From Roseithermus sacchariphilus (GTDB lineage: Bacteria > Bacteroidota > Rhodothermia > Rhodothermales > MEBIC09517), in NCBI GenBank assembly GCA_003285105.1, contig CP030158.1:2704501-2768500 (forward strand): a DNA stretch of 64,000 nucleotides, written 5' to 3'. Positions 17,901 through 23,846 of the stretch are shown piece after piece. The notes below the pieces were generated by a model. The model made no database searches. It worked only from the letters and a program-made list of their open reading frames with translations, and was not told the DNA's origin. Position 1 is the first letter of the stretch, and every line of letters starts with the position of its first letter. The translations under genes were made by a program, and so were the position numbers.

Positions 17901-18399
17901 GGACCTCTTCCCGGCCGCCCGGCTCGATTCGGCCGTGGTGCGCGAGGCCCGGACGATGGCCTCCGCCGTGGCGTGGAACGAAGGGGTGCAGGGGTTCTCG
18001 CTGCAGGCGCTGCCGATGGAGGCGCAGTTTGCCCCCGTGCAGGCCGCCCTGGCCGCCGACGTCGACGGCGACGCGCACACCGACCTGCTGCTGGCCGGCA
18101 ACTTCTACGGCGTCGGGCCGATGCGGGGCCGCTACGATGCCAGCTACGGGCAACTCCTGCGCGGCGACGGACGCGGGGGCTTCGAGGCCGTCCCGCCGTA
18201 CCGGGCCAACCTGTGGCTGCACGGGGACGTGCGAGCCCTCGCGATGCTCCAGCGCCCGGACGGGTCGCGGCTGCTGGTGGTCGCGCGCAACGACGACGGG
18301 TTGCAGATCGTCCGTCTTCGCGCGGTGGAACCGGTGCGGGACGAGCCGCCCGGCCGGGCCGTTCGGCCGCGGCCCGCGGGGACCGACGCCGTGCGGTAG
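14971..18399 (+). CDS. FG-GAP/VCBS-repeat lipoprotein with ASPIC/UnbV domain (paralogue 2)
   Basis: 1142 residues. The ATG at 14971 overlaps the previous stop (ATGA), which points to translational coupling. Arg-rich N terminus, then a lipoprotein signal ending LAACG (Cys30). Same architecture as the preceding gene: propeller with many DxDGDxD loops, an ASPIC/UnbV domain near residues 521-607 (RGFQSSVDPRLHVGLG, VIWPDGR), and a second propeller. The two proteins are clearly homologous along their whole length but well diverged, so the tandem pair is an old duplication and may form a heteromeric surface complex. Followed after 30 bases by the haloperoxidase-like gene, apparently in the same operon. 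Confidence 0.9.
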   Translation: MRRRRLNRRRWTTPGAGLMALLLAGGLAACGPETPPLFERRPASHTGVDFVNELPEAADFNILNYLYYYNGGGVAVGDVNDDGLPDLYFTANLGPNRLYLNRGGFRFEDVTEQAGVAGDASWTTGATMADVNGDGRLDLYVTVVSDYLDRQGHNQLFLNLGAAEPGQVPTFSEQAAAYGLDFRGFGTHAAFFDYDRDGDLDAYLLNHTTHYEGAIGRAALREEDHPRAGDRLLRNDGDRFVDVSREAGIYSGVTGYGLSVVVSDLNRDGWPDLYVGNDFHENDYLYLNNGDGTFTEAIRDATGHTSRFSMGSDAADVNRDGWPDLVVLDMLPSDEAILKTSASADTYELAELKQRLGYHVQYARNTLQLNRGRARFSEIGYLAGIYATDWSWAALLADYDLDGWLDLFVSNGIYRRPNDLDYVNYISDAAIQASLEQGITEENLTLLERMPQIPLPNAAFRNRGDLTFEDVAEAWGLADPGFSNGAAYADLDNDGDLDLVMNNINEPAWIYENRADRLPDRHALTIRLVGEPPNTFGIGAQVWMRVGEAQLVREQSPVRGFQSSVDPRLHVGLGAATTVDTLTVIWPDGRFQTLTDVPAGEPLTLRQADAAGTFVWPDPVPEEPLFEDVTEALAPAWRHAENTFVDFNREGLMPHKLSMEGPALAVGDVDGDGLEDVFVGGAKWQAARLFRQQADGRFRATAPDPWQADSLHEDVDAAFFDADGDGDLDLFVVSGGNEFWGEAEPLRDRLYLNDGRGGFSRDRQALPDHFANGGCVAPGDFDGDGDLDLFVGSRVVSRHYGLIPQSVLYENDGTGRFTDVTHTRAEGLAEAGMVSDAAWTDVDGDGALDLVVVGEWMPVRVFVQRAGRFVDATAERGLAGTEGWWNTVLPYDLDGDGDEDLVLGNLGLNSYVTASPEEPARLYVHDFDGNGSLDQILTVYRHGVSYPIATRDQLLKQIQPLRKDFPTYTAFGARQVTDLFPAARLDSAVVREARTMASAVAWNEGVQGFSLQALPMEAQFAPVQAALAADVDGDAHTDLLLAGNFYGVGPMRGRYDASYGQLLRGDGRGGFEAVPPYRANLWLHGDVRALAMLQRPDGSRLLVVARNDDGLQIVRLRAVEPVRDEPPGRAVRPRPAGTDAVR

Positions 18400-18429
18400 G
18401 CGGTATAACCTCACGCGAACCAGCGTTCG

Positions 18430-19830
18430 ATGATGTTTCTGCGGACGATGCCAGGACGTACGTTGATAGGGGCGCTCCTGCTCGGGGCCATGGTGGGCTG
18501 TGCGCGGCCGGAGCCGGCCTACCGGACGCAGCCGCCGGACCCGGAATGGCTGCACGAGGCCGTGAAGCAGGTGACCGACGTGATGGTGCACGACATCTTC
18601 AGCCCGCCCCAGGCGAGCCGGGTCTATGCCTATGCGTCCATCGCGGCGTACGAAGCGCTGCGGCCGGCCTATCCGGGGTACCGCTCGCTGGCCGGCCGGC
18701 TCAACGAGCTTCAGCCCGTGCCCGAGCCGGAGCCGGATCAGACCTATTACTTCCCGCTGGCCGGTGTGCAGGCGCTGCTGCGCGTCGGGCAGGCCATGGT
18801 GTTCACGGAAGACCGGATCGCCGCGTATCGCGACCGGGTGCACGCCCGGTTCCGGGCGCTCGGCGTGCCCGAGCCGGTCTTTGCCCGCTCCGTGGCCTAC
18901 GGGGACGCCGTGGCGGCGCACATCCTGGCCTGGGCGAATCAGGATCGCTACCGGGAGACCCGCAGCTACCCGAAGTACACCGTCACCGACGCCCCCGGCC
19001 GCTGGCGCCCGACGCCGCCGGCCTACCTCGACGGCATAGAGCCGCACTGGCGCGAACTCCGCCCGTTCGTGCTGGACTCGGCCGCCCAGTTCGCCCCGCC
19101 GCCGCCGGTGCCCTACGACATGACCCCGGGCAGTCCGTTCTACGAGCAGGTCCGCGAGGTGTACGAGGTCGGTCGGGACCTGACGCGGGAGCAGGCCTCC
19201 ATCGCGGCGTTCTGGGACTGCAACCCGTACGTCATGCACACGCGCGGTCACGCCATGTTCGCCACGAAGAAGATCACGCCGGGCGGGCACTGGATCGGCA
19301 TCACCGCCATCGCCGCCCGGCAGGCCGGGGCGGATCTGATGCAGGCCGCCGAGGCCTATGCCGTGACGTCCATCGCGCTGGCCGACGCGTTCATCAGCAA
19401 CTGGGACGAGAAGTACCGCAGCAACCTCGTCCGCCCGGAGACCGTCATCAACCAGCACCTCGACGAGGCCTGGACGCCGCTGTTGCAGACGCCGCCGTTC
19501 CCGGAGTACACCAGCGGCCACAGCGTCATCTCGACGGCCGCCGCCCTCGCGCTGACGGCGCTCTTTGGCGAGGCCGTGGCGTTCGACGACACCACCGAGG
19601 TGGAGTACGGCCTGCCCGTGCGGTCGTTCACCTCCTTCGTGGAGGCCTCGCAGGAAGCCGCGATCAGCCGGCTCTACGGCGGGATCCATTACCGGATGGC
19701 CGTGGAGCACGGCGTCGAGCAGGGGCGTGCCGTGGGCCGCTTCGTGCTCGACCGCCTCGGCATGCCGTCGCCGGCGCTGGCGGCGGAGCAGGGGCCGGAT
19801 GCGACGCCCCGGCGGACCGCGCTGCGCTGA
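18430..19830 (+). CDS. Vanadium-dependent haloperoxidase-family (PAP2-like) lipoprotein
   Basis: 466 residues; lipoprotein signal ending MVGC (Cys24). The helical body carries the active-site signature of the vanadium haloperoxidase/acid phosphatase superfamily: PEYTSGHSVIS near residues 358-368 and SRLYGGIHYRMAVEHG about 45 residues later, with the vanadate/phosphate-binding Ser-Gly-His and the second His. Family members oxidise halides with H2O2 or act as phosphatases; from sequence alone I cannot choose. A lipid anchor places it in the periplasm or on the outer membrane beside the FG-GAP lipoproteins. It lies 30 bases after the preceding gene, so it is probably part of the SusCD-FG-GAP transcription unit. 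Confidence 0.88.
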   Translation: MMFLRTMPGRTLIGALLLGAMVGCARPEPAYRTQPPDPEWLHEAVKQVTDVMVHDIFSPPQASRVYAYASIAAYEALRPAYPGYRSLAGRLNELQPVPEPEPDQTYYFPLAGVQALLRVGQAMVFTEDRIAAYRDRVHARFRALGVPEPVFARSVAYGDAVAAHILAWANQDRYRETRSYPKYTVTDAPGRWRPTPPAYLDGIEPHWRELRPFVLDSAAQFAPPPPVPYDMTPGSPFYEQVREVYEVGRDLTREQASIAAFWDCNPYVMHTRGHAMFATKKITPGGHWIGITAIAARQAGADLMQAAEAYAVTSIALADAFISNWDEKYRSNLVRPETVINQHLDEAWTPLLQTPPFPEYTSGHSVISTAAALALTALFGEAVAFDDTTEVEYGLPVRSFTSFVEASQEAAISRLYGGIHYRMAVEHGVEQGRAVGRFVLDRLGMPSPALAAEQGPDATPRRTALR

Positions 19831-19936
19831 ACGGGGCCGCTGCGAAGAACCGGCGGGGGACGGCGTCGTAAGAATCGGGAGACGGCCTCGCGCCCGGCGT
19901 GGAGGCGCCCTTCATCACCCATCCCACAGCGACGCC

Positions 19937-20398
19937 ATGCGCACATCATCGAGAACAAGGTTCGCTCCGGGTGTGGTTCTGCCCGCCGTGTTGCTCCTCC
20001 TGGCCGGGTGCGCGTCTTCCGGCCAGGCCCGGGTAGAGGCCACGGACGCATCGGCCCGGAAGGCCGACACCATCGACGAAGAAGAGATCGACCGGCGGCC
20101 GGTGAACAGCGTGCAGGAACTGCTCAGGGGTCGTGTAGCCGGGGTGCAGGTCTATGAAGCCCCCGGTGGAGGGATCGCCGTCCGCATCCGCGGGGTGTCG
20201 TCGATCCAGGGGAGCAACGAGCCCCTTTACGTCGTCGACGGGATGCCCTACCAGCCAGGGCCGGGTGGGCGGATCGACATCCACCCGCGCGACATCGAGC
20301 GCATCGAGGTGCTGAAGAACGCGTCGGCCACGTCCATGTACGGCATGCGCGGGGCCAACGGGGTCATCGTCATCACGACGAAGCGCCCCGGCCAGTGA
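19937..20398 (+). CDS. Lipoprotein consisting of a lone TonB-receptor plug domain
   Basis: 153 residues from ATG 19937. Signal peptide with lipobox LLAGC (Cys25), a short linker, then from about residue 50 a complete TonB-dependent receptor plug: ELLRGRVAGVQVYE, VRIRGVSSIQGSNEPLYVVD, IERIEVLKNASATSMYGMRG and VIVITTKRP just before the stop. There is no barrel at all. The domain closely follows the plug of SusC proteins (compare residues 110-245 of the SusC homologue here). Standalone plug lipoproteins occur in Bacteroidota but their role is not established; regulation of, or decoy for, TonB or SusD contact is possible. Located 106 bases after the haloperoxidase gene, same strand. Confidence 0.85.
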   Translation: MRTSSRTRFAPGVVLPAVLLLLAGCASSGQARVEATDASARKADTIDEEEIDRRPVNSVQELLRGRVAGVQVYEAPGGGIAVRIRGVSSIQGSNEPLYVVDGMPYQPGPGGRIDIHPRDIERIEVLKNASATSMYGMRGANGVIVITTKRPGQ

Positions 20399-20421
20399 GC
20401 GCGGCGGCCGGGCACGGCCCG

Positions 20422-20652
20422 TCAGCAGCACATGAGCCAGAACGGCGCATCGCCGGAGCGGCAGGCGAAGCGGATCCCGCGGCTCGCCACCAGGTCGATG
20501 GCGCCGTTCCGGTACGCGATCCGGCGGCGGTCTCCGGGCAGCACCCAGAGTTCCGTCATGCCCGAGAGGCCCTCGTCGATACGCAGCATGCCGGAGTACA
20601 GGCTTTCGAGGGGGATCGAGGTGCGGATGAGCTGTCCGTGGGCGTTACGCAT
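20422..20652 (-). CDS. Small hypothetical protein
   Basis: 76 residues from ATG 20652, convergent with the plug-domain lipoprotein and divergent from the K+ channel gene. Composition looks like a real small basic beta-rich protein (LESLYSGMLRIDEGL, TELWVLPGDRRRIAYRNG). It ends in Cys-Cys and has three cysteines. Longer frames upstream are antisense to the channel gene and should be ignored. No family recognised. Confidence is moderate because coding evidence is only composition and position. Confidence 0.5.
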   Translation of the reverse strand: MRNAHGQLIRTSIPLESLYSGMLRIDEGLSGMTELWVLPGDRRRIAYRNGAIDLVASRGIRFACRSGDAPFWLMCC

Positions 20653-20928
20653 GGGCGCGAGCGGAGCCTGAGGTGAACGAACGGGCGGAGAGGCGCTCGG
20701 CGATCCGGCGGCGTCCATGCGCGTCGGGCCGGGGCGAACGGGGACGGCGGGGTGCCTCCCGGACAGTATCGGCCCTTGCGGTCCGGGCTCAAGCCCGCCC
20801 GGAACATCGGCGGGCCGCGTCGTGCCCGGCGGGGGAACTTCGGCAGGGGGCGCTCCCTTAAGGAGCCGTCGGCCGCCACCGGCGCGTCGATCCGCTCCCT
20901 CATCACGCCGCTTCCGCCGTCCTCCTCC

Positions 20929-22068
20929 GTGACCCTGATTCGTACCCTGGCCGACTTCCTCCGCGATCGGAAGGTGCGGCGCAGCCTCTGGGCCCTGCTC
21001 AAGTTCGTGGTCTTCGTCGTGGCCATGGTCCTGGTCTTCTCCGTCGGCTTCCAGGTGCTCATGGCGCGGCTGGAAGGGCGGAGCTTCTCCATGCTGACGA
21101 GCATCTACTGGACCCTCTCGACGATGACCACGCTGGGGTACGGCGACATCGTCTTCGAGAGCGAGGCCGGCCGGATCTACACGCTCGCCGTGCTGATGGG
21201 CGGCATCGTGACCATCTTCATCGTCTTCCCCTTCACGTTCATCCGCTTCTTCTACGCCCCGTGGCTGGAGGCGCAGATCCGCAACCGGATCCCCCGGAAG
21301 GTCCCGGCCGAGGCGCGCGGGCACGTCATCGTCTGTACCTACAATCCGCTGGCGGACGGCCTCATCGAGCGGCTGGTGCAGGAGCGAATCCCGTATTTCG
21401 TGATCGAACCCGACGCCGAGCGCGCCTCCGAGGTGTACTTCTCGGGGGTGTCCGTGGTGATGGGAGAGGTGGACGACCCCCGGACGTTCGAGGCGATGCG
21501 GGTGAGCGAGGCCCGTCTGGTGCTGGTGAACCTGACCGACGAGGTCAACGCGAACGTCACCTTCACCGTGCGGGAGGTGGACGCCACGGTGCCGGTCGTG
21601 GCCGTCGCCCGGCAGGATCATGCGGTCGAGGTGTTGCGGCGGGCCGGAGCCACCCACGTGCTGCCGATCAACCGCTGGCTGGGCGAGCAGCTGGCGAACC
21701 GCGTCAACGCGGGCCAGCACCACGTGCACGTGATCGGCCGGTACCGGGATCTGGTCGTGGCCGAGTTGCCGGTCTACCACACCCCGCTGGCCGGCAAGAC
21801 GGTGCGGGAGACGCGGCTGCGGGAGCACGCCGGCGTCAGCATCGTCGGCGTCTGGGAGCGGGGACGGCTGCATCCGGTGCATCCTGACATGCGCCTGACC
21901 GAGGCCAGCGTGCCGGTGATCGTGGGGACGCCCGAGCAGCTGGAGGAGCTCGACTACCTGTTCGCCATCTACGACGTCAACCCCCACGCGGTGGTGGTCG
22001 TCGGCGGGGGGACGTGGGGCGGGCCGCGGCCCGGGCGCTCCGCGAACGCGCGATCCCGGTCCACCTGA
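20929..22068 (+). CDS. K+ channel with RCK/TrkA-N domain, N-terminal part (frameshifted)
   Basis: Two-helix ion-channel module with the K+ selectivity filter TLGYGD (residues 68-73) between hydrophobic segments at about 16-42 and 83-106. An RCK/TrkA-N Rossmann domain follows (HVIVCTYNPLADGLIERL), then a TrkA-C-like part. The start is uncertain: GTG 20929 is the last start codon before conserved sequence, and no good ribosome site is visible. Near the end the frame enters a second TrkA-N domain (NPHAVVVVGGG) and then changes into Pro/Arg/Ser residues. The continuation GRAAARALRERAIPV sits in another frame from 22014. Adding one G to the G-run at 22006-22011 would restore VVVVGGGDVGRAAAR, so this is half of a single gene. 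Confidence 0.85.
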   Translation: MTLIRTLADFLRDRKVRRSLWALLKFVVFVVAMVLVFSVGFQVLMARLEGRSFSMLTSIYWTLSTMTTLGYGDIVFESEAGRIYTLAVLMGGIVTIFIVFPFTFIRFFYAPWLEAQIRNRIPRKVPAEARGHVIVCTYNPLADGLIERLVQERIPYFVIEPDAERASEVYFSGVSVVMGEVDDPRTFEAMRVSEARLVLVNLTDEVNANVTFTVREVDATVPVVAVARQDHAVEVLRRAGATHVLPINRWLGEQLANRVNAGQHHVHVIGRYRDLVVAELPVYHTPLAGKTVRETRLREHAGVSIVGVWERGRLHPVHPDMRLTEASVPVIVGTPEQLEELDYLFAIYDVNPHAVVVVGGGTWGGPRPGRSANARSRST

Positions 22069-22637
22069 TCGAGCAGGACCCCGCCGTGGCCAAGCGGCTG
22101 CGCGGGGCCTGCGACCGGCTCGTCACGGGCGATGCCATGGACCCGGAGGTGCTCCGCGAGGCCGGCCTCGACGAGGCGCCCTCGGTCATCATCACCACGA
22201 CGGACGATGCGCTGAACGTCTTCGTGACGGCGCAGTGCCGCCGGCTCCGCCCGGACGTGCGTATCATCAGCCGCATCAGCCGCGAGCGCAACATCGAGGC
22301 CATCCACCATGCCGGCGCCGATTTCGTGCTGGGGTCGGCCGCGCTGGGCATCGAGGCGACCCTCTCGATCCTGATGGGCAAGGAGTTGATCGTCCTGGGT
22401 GAGGGCATCGAGCTCTTCTCGATGCCGCTGCCGAAGAGCCTCTCCGGGAAAACCCTGGCGCAGAGCGACATCGGCGCGCAGACGGCCCTCACCGTCATCG
22501 CCATCCAGCATCCCGACGGCACGCTGCGAACGAACCCCCCGGCTTCGACCGTGCTGATGCCGGGCATGGAGTTGATCCTGTTCGGCAGCGCCGCCCAGCG
22601 CCAGCGCTTCACCGAGGTGTTCGGCGAGGCCGGATGA
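22014..22637 (+). CDS. K+ channel/TrkA protein, C-terminal part (frameshifted continuation)
   Basis: About 207 residues in the frame one base behind the upstream channel frame. It begins inside the second Rossmann domain (GRAAARALRERAIPVHLIEQDP) and continues through the TrkA-N fold (DAMDPEVLREAGLDEA, VIITTTDDALNVFV, ADFVLGSAALG). It finishes with a TrkA-C domain (SLSGKTLAQSDIG ... MPGMELILFG). The GTG at 22014 has no ribosome-binding site and lies in the middle of a nucleotide-binding loop, so independent translation is unlikely. Either the assembly has lost a base in a homopolymer or the gene is genuinely broken. Potassium channels with two RCK domains gate in response to nucleotides or Ca2+. 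Confidence 0.8.
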   Translation: MGRAAARALRERAIPVHLIEQDPAVAKRLRGACDRLVTGDAMDPEVLREAGLDEAPSVIITTTDDALNVFVTAQCRRLRPDVRIISRISRERNIEAIHHAGADFVLGSAALGIEATLSILMGKELIVLGEGIELFSMPLPKSLSGKTLAQSDIGAQTALTVIAIQHPDGTLRTNPPASTVLMPGMELILFGSAAQRQRFTEVFGEAG

Positions 22638-22677
22638 TGGCGGCTGGCTTCTGGCGGCTGGCGACCGTAGACAACCG

Positions 22678-22705
22678 CCCACAGCCCACAGCTCACAGCC
22701 CACAG
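22678..22705. repeat. Short heptanucleotide array, C(C/T)CACAG x 4
   Basis: CCCACAG, CCCACAG, CTCACAG, CCCACAG immediately before the start of the next small gene. It is preceded by two copies of GGCGGCTGGC. Same unit, permuted, as the array at 6444-6510. Confidence 0.8.
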
Positions 22706-22709
22706 AACC

Positions 22710-22925
22710 ATGGACACTCATCCGATTGCGACCCTGTTTCGCCGATTGCTCAGCGACGTGCGTCGATGCCGGGAGGATCTGGTCTACCAGGCCCGGCCCC
22801 GGCCGGGCGCGGCCCGGACGATCGACCCGGACGAGGCCCGGGAGGCCCTGCGTCTCCTCGACGACATCGAGCGCGACCTGGAGGCCGAGGTGGTGCGTCT
22901 GGGACGGGCACGGCGGGGCGCCTGA
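22710..22925 (+). CDS. Small hypothetical protein
   Basis: 71 residues from ATG 22710. Highly charged and predicted helical: an N-terminal segment (MDTHPIATLFRRLLSDVRRC) and a Glu/Arg/Leu-rich C-terminal helix (DEAREALRLLDDIERDLEAE) compatible with a coiled coil. No known family. It follows the heptamer array with only 4 bases between and precedes the transglutaminase-like gene by 105 bases. Coding status rests on composition and start position. Confidence 0.5.
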   Translation: MDTHPIATLFRRLLSDVRRCREDLVYQARPRPGAARTIDPDEAREALRLLDDIERDLEAEVVRLGRARRGA

Positions 22926-23030
22926 CGGGCGCAACCCGCCCGCGGCCCCACCCGTAGCCTCATCGGCTGCCACCGGCCACCCCGCGCCCGGCCGCCTCCA
23001 TCCGTTCCGCAGAAGACCCCCGTTTCCGCG

Positions 23031-23609
23031 ATGCTCCTGCGCGCGCTGCACCGATGGCTGCTCCGAACCATCCCGGTGAACGATCCGTGGGTGCGCATCG
23101 AATGCCAGGTGCCGCTGGCACGCTACGGAGCCGGCGCCCGGCGCGATTTTGCCTGGTACTTCGAGGGAGAGAGCCGCGTCGTGGTTTCCTCGGTCGAGGA
23201 GGTGTGTGCCTGGCTCAAGGGCTGCCGGTACGTTCGCGATACGGATCTCTTCTTCGAGACGGACTTCTGGCAGCATCCCTGCACGTTCGAACGGCTACGC
23301 CAGGGAGACTGCGAAGACCACGCGCTGTGGGCCTGGCGGAAGCTGGTGGAGCTGGGCTATGCGGCCGAGTTCGTGGTCGGGCGCAGCCGGGAGCCGGACG
23401 GGCCGGGCCGCGGGCACGCCTGGGTGCACCTCGAACGGGAGGGGCAGCGGTTCCTGCTCGATGCCGCCGCCACGGCCGCGCCCACCGGGATCCTGCGCCC
23501 CTGGGAGGTCGCCCGCTGCGAGTACCTGCCCGAAGTCTCGATCGATCACCGCTTGCGGCGGTTCGTCTACGGCGGGTATGCGCGGGTCCGGTTGCGGTGT
23601 GCCGGATAG
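23031..23609 (+). CDS. Transglutaminase-like cysteine protein
   Basis: 192 residues from ATG 23031. The central motif RQGDCEDHALWAWRKLVELG contains the predicted nucleophile Cys94, GHAWVHLE gives His129, and RFLLDAAA gives Asp144. This is the Cys-His-Asp triad in the order and spacing of transglutaminase-like (papain-fold) domains of the bacterial BTLCP type. No signal peptide or membrane segment, so probably cytoplasmic. Family members cleave or cross-link peptides, and some process membrane-anchored adhesins; the substrate here is unknown. It lies between a small hypothetical gene and a large putative outer-membrane protein on the same strand. Confidence 0.75.
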   Translation: MLLRALHRWLLRTIPVNDPWVRIECQVPLARYGAGARRDFAWYFEGESRVVVSSVEEVCAWLKGCRYVRDTDLFFETDFWQHPCTFERLRQGDCEDHALWAWRKLVELGYAAEFVVGRSREPDGPGRGHAWVHLEREGQRFLLDAAATAAPTGILRPWEVARCEYLPEVSIDHRLRRFVYGGYARVRLRCAG

Positions 23610-23846
23610 CGTCGCGACGGAGTCTCTGGCGGAGCAGGGCGCCCGGAGCCCACCCCGCGGCGGAAACCCGGTCGCGGTTCTCCGGTAGTCAACGCGTCCG
23701 TCCTCCGTCGTCCTCGCTCGTTCGTCTATCGCCCCTTCGGTACTGCGTTGTGGTTTCGGAGGCCGCGGCCGGACCGCTCCGGCCGGCGGGCCTTCCGTTG
23801 AATGGCGACCCCCTCCGTACGTGTTTCTGCGGATCGAGTGCACCTC

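Noticed and set aside
14926-19710. 1594-codon minus-strand open frame opposite the second FG-GAP gene and the haloperoxidase gene
   Set aside because: Repetitive Val-Ala-Val-Asp-Val peptides arise as the complement of the Asp-Gly-Asp repeats; no domain recognised.
20752-20928. Upstream extension of the K+ channel frame to GTG 20752
   Set aside because: The extra 59 codons are Pro/Arg/Ser-rich and unlike channel N termini; the first helix begins after GTG 20929.
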